Shown here piece by piece: positions 58,861 to 64,000 of a stretch of DNA of 64,000 bases. The position numbers and the translations under genes were made by a program. The notes below the pieces were generated by a model. That model was not told the origin of the DNA. It did no database searches and saw only the letters and a program-made list of their open reading frames with translations. Each line of letters begins with the position of its first letter. The stretch's first letter is position 1. The stretch comes from Chloroflexota bacterium (GTDB taxonomy: Bacteria > Chloroflexota > Chloroflexia > Chloroflexales > Roseiflexaceae): positions 1 through 64,000 of the forward strand of contig JACAEQ010000012.1 in NCBI GenBank assembly GCA_013388755.1. The letters are read 5' to 3'.

Positions 58861-58989
58861 CGGCAGCGACCAGTATTCCCGGCGGCAACGATACCCGTAC
58901 AGTTTCCTGGAAGGCCGTATCCGGTTCTCTGCAGGCTTCAGCCCACCACGCCGCGGTGTCACCCGCAGGCGAATCTGCGCTTCAGCGTA

Positions 58990-59160
58990 CTAGACGTCGT
59001 CACGTAGCCAGCCACGCTCACGCGCGATGAACTTGATCGTGGCATCATCAGGTGGATAGAGACCGGCGGCCTGGTAGGCATACGCCAGCAACGCTGCTCC
59101 ACCAATCATGCCGATGCCCAGGCCGATCAGAAATGCCAGCGCGCCCAGTATATTGCGCAT
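58990..59160 (-). CDS. small single-pass membrane protein
   Basis: A 56-residue protein (starts MRNILGALAFLIGLGIG, ends ERGWLRDDV) with one transmembrane helix at residues 5-28 and a short charged C-terminal tail. GAGAGGAGCC is well placed before ATG 59160. No family is recognised; it may be a peptide subunit or a regulator of a membrane partner. It lies 265 bp upstream of fadD on the same strand. Confidence 0.6.
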   Translation of the reverse strand: MRNILGALAFLIGLGIGMIGGAALLAYAYQAAGLYPPDDATIKFIARERGWLRDDV

Positions 59161-59576
59161 GGTCGAGGCTCCTCTCGAAGTGTCGTCGACATCACCTGCC
59201 GGCGCTCAGCGAGCGCACGCTCGTATGATACCGCAGAGCAAGCATCGGCGTCAACTGCGCCAGATGCGCTGCGTCATTCCTTCATCCGGCACCATGCGCA
59301 TTGCGTCATTACGTATCGTCAGAACCAGGCTGCTCTGTGCTATAATAGTGTATGTATGGAGTGCTGCCCCAGCAGGATGGAACAGCGAATCACACGCTCA
59401 GCAGAGACCCGGCATGTAACGGTGGCGTACCGTTCGCGACGTACCGCACGGCGCTGCGGGTGGCCTTGTGACTTCGAACTTCGCTGAACGCTCTGCACGG
59501 GTAGCTTCCTGCATTGCGCATTACATAGCGTTCCAGCATCCACAACGCGTAGTTGTGTTCAGGGCGGAGGTGCGTC
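59161..59576. other. gap with extended -10 promoter
   Basis: This 416-base gap holds TGTGC-TATAAT (TATAAT at 59341-59346), probably the promoter for the RAM-domain gene 230 bp downstream. No other gene is supported in the stretch. Confidence 0.5.
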
Positions 59577-59807
59577 ATGCTTGCTCGAGCTTATGTTTTG
59601 ATTGAAGCCGAGGCTGGCCAGGTCGGCTCCGTTATCGCAACCTTGCGCTCGATTAAAGGGATATCAGTTGCTGACCCGGTCACGGGGCCGTACGACATTA
59701 TCGTCACGATCGAGACGCCGGATCAGCGCGACATCGGGCGCCTGGTGATGAACGAACTGCACGGCATTCCCGGAATCAAGCGCACGGTCACATGCCTCGC
59801 AATCTGA
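59577..59807 (+). CDS. stand-alone Lrp/AsnC-type RAM ligand-binding domain protein
   Basis: A 76-residue protein consisting only of the RAM domain of Lrp/AsnC regulators (AYVLIEAEAGQVGSVIATLRSIKGI, DPVTGPYDIIVTIETPD, GIPGIKRTVTCLAI), without an HTH. Such proteins bind amino acids or other small ligands and form dimers or higher rings. Several are encoded near potassium-uptake genes; here KtrA-KtrB follow at 122 bp. GGAGG precedes ATG 59577. Confidence 0.85.
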   Translation: MLARAYVLIEAEAGQVGSVIATLRSIKGISVADPVTGPYDIIVTIETPDQRDIGRLVMNELHGIPGIKRTVTCLAI

Positions 59808-59827
59808 ACGTGTTCGTCGCTCGCTGA

Positions 59828-59849
59828 GGGCGCACATACCGGTGCGCCC
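59828..59849 (+). terminator. hairpin after the RAM-domain gene
   Basis: GGGCGCAC-ATACCG-GTGCGCCC then TTATGCTGATCT, 21 bp after the stop. Confidence 0.55.
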
Positions 59850-59929
59850 TTATGCTGATCTATCCGGCCATCGTTCAATGACTACCGCCTGACACACATG
59901 GAACCGTCACTGGTGAGCAGGGCGTCATT

Positions 59930-60598
59930 GTGCCTCGTCTGAATGGAAAACCGGAATTCGCCGTCATCGGCCTGGGGCGTTTTGGCAGCAGCCTGGCACG
60001 CACCCTCGCTGAACGCGGCTTTAGTGTTCTCGGGATCGACCGCGACCGCGCGATTGTCCAGTCACTTGCGGATCAACTCACGCAGACCGTTGCGCTGGAC
60101 TCGACCGATGAACAGGCGCTGCGCGCGGTGGATATCCCGTCGTTCGACACGGTCGTCATTGCGATCGGTTCCAACTTCGAGGCGAATCTCCTCACAACCG
60201 TGGCTGTCAAGGCGCTCGGCGTTCCCCACGTGATCTGCAAGGCGACGACCGATCGCCAGCGCACGATCCTGCTGCGGGTCGGCGCCGATCGCGTCATTCT
60301 GCCGGAACACGAAGCGGGTTGCCGCCTGGCGCAGGAGCTCGCCGCACCCGGGATGGTTGACCAGATCGCCCTGGGCGTTGAGCATAGCATTACCGAACTG
60401 CGTGCACCGTCGTCGCTCGTGGGGCATACCCTGCGCGAATGTGACCTGCGCCGGCGCTTCGGCGTGACGGTGCTGGCAGTCAAACGTGGCGAGCATCTGA
60501 CAGTCTTTCCGGCACCGGATTACACCTTCTCCCAGGGAGATCTGCTGGCGGTCATCGGCGAGAATAGCGGTATTACACGCATCTCTGAGCTCAAATGA
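59930..60598 (+). CDS. ktrA: KtrA/TrkA-type potassium uptake regulatory subunit
   Basis: A 222-residue cytoplasmic RCK protein gating the membrane subunit encoded next. The RCK_N Rossmann domain has FAVIGLGRFGSSLARTL (GxGxxG, about 10-26) with Asp in GIDRDR, and an RCK_C domain occupies about 140-222 (LVGHTLRECDLRRRFGVTVLAVKRG). A single RCK_N/RCK_C pair and the length match KtrA rather than the double TrkA of E. coli. The start is GTG 59930. Its stop overlaps the ATG of the next gene by 4 bp. Confidence 0.9.
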   Translation: MPRLNGKPEFAVIGLGRFGSSLARTLAERGFSVLGIDRDRAIVQSLADQLTQTVALDSTDEQALRAVDIPSFDTVVIAIGSNFEANLLTTVAVKALGVPHVICKATTDRQRTILLRVGADRVILPEHEAGCRLAQELAAPGMVDQIALGVEHSITELRAPSSLVGHTLRECDLRRRFGVTVLAVKRGEHLTVFPAPDYTFSQGDLLAVIGENSGITRISELK

Positions 60599-61959
60599 TA
60601 TACCCCTCGCGCACCTCAGTGCGGATGCCTTCCCGGCGACGCCAGGCACCGATCGCCTTGCGCCTTGTGATTGGCCTGGCGCTCCTGATCACCATCGGCA
60701 CCCTGACATTGATGTTGCCCTGGATGGCCACCAGCGAGCCACTGACCTGGAATGAGGCGTTGTTCACCGCCGTGTCGGCCCTGAGTGTGACAGGTCTCTC
60801 CATCATTACACCGGTGAGCGACCTGAGCCTGGCCGGAAAGATCGTCCTGCTGGCGTTGATCCAGACCGGTGGCGTCGGTTTTATGGTTGTGGCAGTGATC
60901 GCCTTTCAGCTGCTCGGGCGCCGCGTGTCGCTCACAGACCGGCTGGCGCTGACCGACTCGATGGGGTTACTGGTGCCCGGCGCTATTGTGCAACTCGTGC
61001 GGCGCGTGCTCCTGACGGTCGTGCTCATTGAGGCCGTCGGCGCAGGATTCCTATGGATTCACTGGCACAACGAGCTCGGAACACAACGCGCCTTGCTCTA
61101 CGCACTCTTCCATGCTGTATCGGCATTCTGCAACGCAGGTTTTGATCTCTTCAGCGGATTACCACAATATCCGTATGGCATTCCCAACGACAGTGTCACA
61201 CTTGCCATCCTGGGCGCGCTCATCTTTCTTGGCGGGCTTGGCATTCCGGTGCTGGCCGAATTGCTCGCTTTCTGGCGTGCCCGCACGTTCTCGCTCCACA
61301 CACGAATTACGCTGGTTGTTGTTGTCGTGCTCGTACTGGTTGGCGCGCTTGGCCTGTTCCTTGCCGAGCGCCAGCCGGGCCGTGTGATAGCCAGTGAACC
61401 GCTACACCGGCAGGCAATTCTGGCGATCTTCCAGTCAATCTCAACGCGCACTGCCGGATTTGGTGGTTTGCAGCCATTCAGCGCTCTCTCACCGGCCAGC
61501 CAGATCCTCACAATCACGCTCATGTTTATCGGGTGCGCGCCCGCGTCGATGGGTGGCGGGATCACAACCGGTACTTTCGCCGTACTCATGCTGGCGGTTG
61601 GCGCCTATGCGCGCGGGCTGCCGTCACCACAGATCGGTGGCCGTACCCTGGCACCACAGACGGTGCGTAAGGCCGCCGCAATCCTCACCGTTTCCCTGCT
61701 GGTGGTCCTCCTGGCAACCTGGTTGATCCTGATCACCCACGACGCATCGCTCGACGAGGCGCTGTTCGAAGTCGCCTCAGCATTCGCAACATGTGGCCTG
61801 TCGCTGGCATTTACCGGCAAACTTAACCTGTTCGGCCAGCTTATCATCTGCATTATGATGTTCTGGGGGCGCCTGGGCGCACTGACACTCGTACTGGCGC
61901 TGGCGAACCAGCGCCCCCAGCTCGTTGCTTACCCTGAGGAACAGGTGCTGATCGGCTAA
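60595..61959 (+). CDS. ktrB: KtrB/TrkH-type potassium channel subunit
   Basis: A 454-residue membrane protein of the TrkH/KtrB family, an ion-conducting subunit with four M1-P-M2 repeats. The filter glycines appear in FTAVSALSVTGLSI, FHAVSAFCNAGFDLF, FQSISTRTAGFGG and FEVASAFATCGLS. The third repeat is followed by FIGCAPASMGGGITTGTFAV, the loop-helix region of the gate. It is coupled to KtrA, so it should form a Na+-dependent K+ uptake system. Confidence 0.93.
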   Translation: MIYPSRTSVRMPSRRRQAPIALRLVIGLALLITIGTLTLMLPWMATSEPLTWNEALFTAVSALSVTGLSIITPVSDLSLAGKIVLLALIQTGGVGFMVVAVIAFQLLGRRVSLTDRLALTDSMGLLVPGAIVQLVRRVLLTVVLIEAVGAGFLWIHWHNELGTQRALLYALFHAVSAFCNAGFDLFSGLPQYPYGIPNDSVTLAILGALIFLGGLGIPVLAELLAFWRARTFSLHTRITLVVVVVLVLVGALGLFLAERQPGRVIASEPLHRQAILAIFQSISTRTAGFGGLQPFSALSPASQILTITLMFIGCAPASMGGGITTGTFAVLMLAVGAYARGLPSPQIGGRTLAPQTVRKAAAILTVSLLVVLLATWLILITHDASLDEALFEVASAFATCGLSLAFTGKLNLFGQLIICIMMFWGRLGALTLVLALANQRPQLVAYPEEQVLIG

Positions 61960-61963
61960 TTGC

Positions 61964-62125
61964 TCAGGCGCTGAAAATCAGCATATTGAGCATGATCGTC
62001 ACGCCGATCAGCACGCCGGACGTGATCAGAACGGCAATAACTTGCGCCAGCTTGAGCGGCAACTCGTGCGCTGCCGACTGCGCCATGGCGCGGTTGGTAT
62101 GGGTCTCGGGAACTGATTGCAGCAT
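61964..62125 (-). CDS. small single-pass membrane protein
   Basis: A 53-residue protein (starts MLQSVPETHTNRAMA) with one C-terminal transmembrane helix (about 28-52, VIAVLITSGVLIGVTIMLNML). AGGAGGGGCC immediately before ATG 62125 is a strong ribosome site. No family is recognised. Positioned between ktrB and the mrp genes, on the mrp strand, it may be an accessory peptide of one of these cation transporters. Confidence 0.6.
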   Translation of the reverse strand: MLQSVPETHTNRAMAQSAAHELPLKLAQVIAVLITSGVLIGVTIMLNMLIFSA

Positions 62126-62252
62126 GGCCCCTCCTCATTTTTCTTCTACCATAGCCGCATGCGCCAGAGACGGGAAGGGACGGCAATCCCGAGACGAGGG
62201 GGGAAAACTACCTGCTCGACGCTGTATGAGCCGGCGTGCGCCCATGTTCCAC

Positions 62253-62678
62253 TCAGGCGCCCGGCTCATCACCCAGCGGGCCGGTACCGCGCTGCATACG
62301 GGGTTTCACATGCTCAACGCTGCTGAGCGTATGGCGGCGTGTATCATAATGCCCACGAAGATCGTCAACCACCGTACCCTTCCAGAGCGGCACACCGATC
62401 ATATAGGCAGCACGACCGATCATATGCGCTGCAACCGGCGTCGTGAGAAAGAGGAACAGCACACCGGCAATGGCCCGCACCGTGATGGCAATCTCCGCAG
62501 CGGAAACCGCGACGGCCAGCAAGATACATCCCGCCCCCAGTGACGATGCTTTTGAGGCAGCCGACATGCGCAAGAAGATATCGGGCATGCGCACAATGCC
62601 GATACCGGCCAGCACCAGGAGCAATGTGCCGATGATCAACAACGCGGCGCTTGCAAGTTCCTGAACAATACTCATCAT
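62253..62678 (-). CDS. mnhG: Na+/H+ antiporter subunit MrpG/MnhG
   Basis: A 141-residue small subunit of the multisubunit Mrp cation/proton antiporter. Three transmembrane helices (about 9-29, 42-62, 67-87) carry the conserved IGIVRMPDIFLRMSAASKASSLG loop and FLTTPVAAHMIGRAAY. The last 40 residues are a hydrophilic extension. It is the final gene of the visible operon and overlaps mnhF by 4 bp. Confidence 0.92.
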   Translation of the reverse strand: MMSIVQELASAALLIIGTLLLVLAGIGIVRMPDIFLRMSAASKASSLGAGCILLAVAVSAAEIAITVRAIAGVLFLFLTTPVAAHMIGRAAYMIGVPLWKGTVVDDLRGHYDTRRHTLSSVEHVKPRMQRGTGPLGDEPGA

Positions 62679-62941
62679 ATGCGTCGCTGCGTGTAATATG
62701 CGAAGGCCACCGTACCGATGAACCCGATCAACCCGACGACGATCGCAACATCAAGAAATGCCGGCTGCGCGTTCAGCAGCGCGTACGCGGCAAAAATCGC
62801 GATGGCGACCGTGCCCATGACGTCGAGCGCCACGACCCGATCCGGCAGGCTTGGCCCGCGCACCAGCCGTACCAGCGTCAATGCCACCGTCAGGCTTAAC
62901 AATGGCAGCACAATCCAGGACACAATCGTCTGCAGAATCAA
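62675..62941 (-). CDS. mnhF: Na+/H+ antiporter subunit MrpF/MnhF
   Basis: An 88-residue three-helix subunit. The family core LVRLVRGPSLPDRVVALDVMG (about 24-44) with its conserved Asp is intact, followed by LDVAIVVGLIGFIGTVAFA. It overlaps both mnhE and mnhG by 4 bp, so the three are translationally coupled. Confidence 0.93.
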   Translation of the reverse strand: MILQTIVSWIVLPLLSLTVALTLVRLVRGPSLPDRVVALDVMGTVAIAIFAAYALLNAQPAFLDVAIVVGLIGFIGTVAFAYYTQRRI

Positions 62942-63408
62942 TGGAACACCTCATAGACCAGGCGCTCGAAACCATCTTTGATCGATTGGCGAAACTCGTG
63001 CGGATCGCCAATCTCCATTGCATGGACATACAGGCAGCGCCGGTCAGTCGAAACATCCAGACTCAACGTGCCAGGGGTCAGCGTAATCAAGTTGGCCAGC
63101 ATGGTAATCTCAGCATCCGATCGGATATCGAGCGGCAGGGCCACAATACCCGGGCGCAACCGCTCTTTCGGTGTCAACAGCACCGCCTTTGCAACATTGA
63201 GATTCGCCAGGATAATTTCCCACAGCACATACACGACAAAGCGAATGATCATGGGCACCTTGGTATAGTATCGTTCGCCATTCAGCCAGTGACGAAACGG
63301 CCAGAGGATGAGATAGCCGAGGGCGAATCCGAAGGCCAGATCGATCGGGCCGAACTGCCCGCTGAGCGCGCTCCAGGCGATAGCAAGCAGGATATTCAAC
63401 AGAAACAT
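62938..63408 (-). CDS. mnhE: Na+/H+ antiporter subunit MrpE/MnhE
   Basis: A 156-residue subunit with two or three N-terminal membrane helices and a cytoplasmic C-terminal domain. The conserved LANLITLTPGTLSLDVSTDRRCLYVHAM (about 104-131) and VLWEIILANLNVAKAVL are diagnostic. It starts 12 bp after mnhD. Confidence 0.92.
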   Translation of the reverse strand: MFLLNILLAIAWSALSGQFGPIDLAFGFALGYLILWPFRHWLNGERYYTKVPMIIRFVVYVLWEIILANLNVAKAVLLTPKERLRPGIVALPLDIRSDAEITMLANLITLTPGTLSLDVSTDRRCLYVHAMEIGDPHEFRQSIKDGFERLVYEVFH

Positions 63409-63420
63409 CTAACGCCCCTT

Positions 63421-64000
63421 TCAGCGCACCGCGAGCGACGCGCCCCGCACCGCCTCGACATACTCGGCCGGATTGAGCAACTGATCCGCGGCGCGCAGTG
63501 CAAGATCGTAGAACGGCTGGGTTGCCAGCCCGATCACGACCGTCACCAGCGCCAGGCCGACCACGGGTACGACCATCAGCGCAAGATTCTGCGTCTTCGG
63601 CTCCAATGGTACCGGCGCCTGCTTCCAGAATGCTTCGGCCCAGATCTTGGTCATTGAAAAGACCGTCAGCAGACTCACCGCCAGCGAGACGCCAACGATC
63701 AGATATTGCTCAACCTGCAACCCGGCCTGAACCAGCATCAGTTTGGCCCAGAATCCGGAGAGCGGGGGAAAACCGGCCAGCGAGAAAGCCGGGATCAGAA
63801 AGAGCACCGCCAGCAGCGGGTAGGCCTTATAGATGCCGCCGAGATCCTTCAACTCATACGACCCGCGCAGCCGGTGCACAATACCGCTCACCAGAAACAG
63901 GTTGGTTTTGACGATGATATGATGCATGATATAGAACACGGCGCCAGCCAGCGCCAGCTGGGTGAACAGGCCAAGCCCCATCAACATGTAGCCGATCTGG
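63421..64000 (-). CDS. mnhD: Na+/H+ antiporter subunit MrpD/MnhD, C-terminal part
   Basis: The last approximately 193 residues of a NuoM/MrpD-like proton-pumping subunit; its N-terminus lies beyond the window edge. HHIIVKTNLFLVSGIVHRL carries the conserved Lys of the half-channel, and FSLAGFPPLSGFWAKLMLV is the classic NuoM/MrpD helix break. MrpD rather than MrpA is favoured because mnhE, F and G follow directly. The upstream A, B and C genes would lie outside the window. Confidence 0.9.
   Translation of the reverse strand, partial: QIGYMLMGLGLFTQLALAGAVFYIMHHIIVKTNLFLVSGIVHRLRGSYELKDLGGIYKAYPLLAVLFLIPAFSLAGFPPLSGFWAKLMLVQAGLQVEQYLIVGVSLAVSLLTVFSMTKIWAEAFWKQAPVPLEPKTQNLALMVVPVVGLALVTVVIGLATQPFYDLALRAADQLLNPAEYVEAVRGASLAVR

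Overview
The window is a GC-rich bacterial chromosome segment (no phage, plasmid or CRISPR signs). It most resembles the phylum Chloroflexota, class Chloroflexia (Roseiflexus/Chloroflexus-like). The grounds are the archaeal/eukaryotic-type short prolyl-tRNA synthetase, the complete coproporphyrin-dependent heme operon with HemQ, Gly-rich zinc-ribbon proteins, a secreted protein ending in a YLPIVLR-type tail, and sigma70 promoters of the TTGACA-17-TATAAT class often carrying a TGTGCTATAAT extended -10. The taxonomic call is inference from gene content, not from a marker tree.

Layout. 1-2250: a cluster of four pentapeptide-repeat genes with their own promoters and palindromes. 2.5-6.2 kb: an AidB-like acyl-CoA dehydrogenase preceded by two tiny ORFs, and a convergent amidase. 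6.4-10.7 kb: one 1,436-residue Dna2-like protein (Fe-S Cas4/RecB-type nuclease fused to an SF1B helicase). 10.8-19.6 kb: tRNA-Thr and the nitrogen-assimilation set glnA, amt and gltB; gltB has a consensus promoter and a terminator hairpin inside its leader. 19.8-32.1 kb: housekeeping and small accessory genes (homoserine dehydrogenase, GNAT, STAS protein, a 4-TM protein with a perfect consensus promoter plus operator, rpe, proS, pcp, DsbB-like, M42 peptidase, tRNA-Pro, tRNA-Leu, a two-module protein next to ssb, and a zinc-ribbon protein). 32.3-35.3 kb: a SAM-I riboswitch controlling metY-metX. 35.6-38.5 kb: an ECF sigma/anti-sigma pair, a MITE-like repeat and a secreted PLL-type beta-propeller lectin. 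38.7-49.1 kb: a minus-strand heme operon containing every step from glutamyl-tRNA to heme b, with an embedded MerR-type regulator. 49.2-58.7 kb: tyrS, a secreted protein, YbaK-type deacylase, dodecin, an orphan sensor kinase, an Fe-type alcohol dehydrogenase coupled to a CpXC zinc-ribbon protein, and fadD. 59-64 kb: a small membrane protein, a lone RAM-domain protein, KtrA-KtrB potassium uptake, another small membrane protein, and the distal part (D-E-F-G) of an Mrp Na+/H+ antiporter operon running off the window.

How they work together. Ammonium enters through Amt and is fixed by GlnA and GltB. Homoserine dehydrogenase feeds MetX and MetY, which are shut down by SAM through the riboswitch. 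The heme operon runs hemY-regulator-hemA-hemQ-hemE-hemH-hemC-hemD-hemB-hemL from one promoter at about 49.06 kb. KtrAB and Mrp form a cation-homeostasis block. No integrases, transposases, restriction systems or CRISPR arrays were seen. The most unusual items are the heme operon with its internal regulator and tandem-repeat operator candidate, the Dna2-like fusion, the palindromic promoters of the pentapeptide cluster, the attenuator in front of gltB, and the perfect promoter/operator at 23.3 kb.
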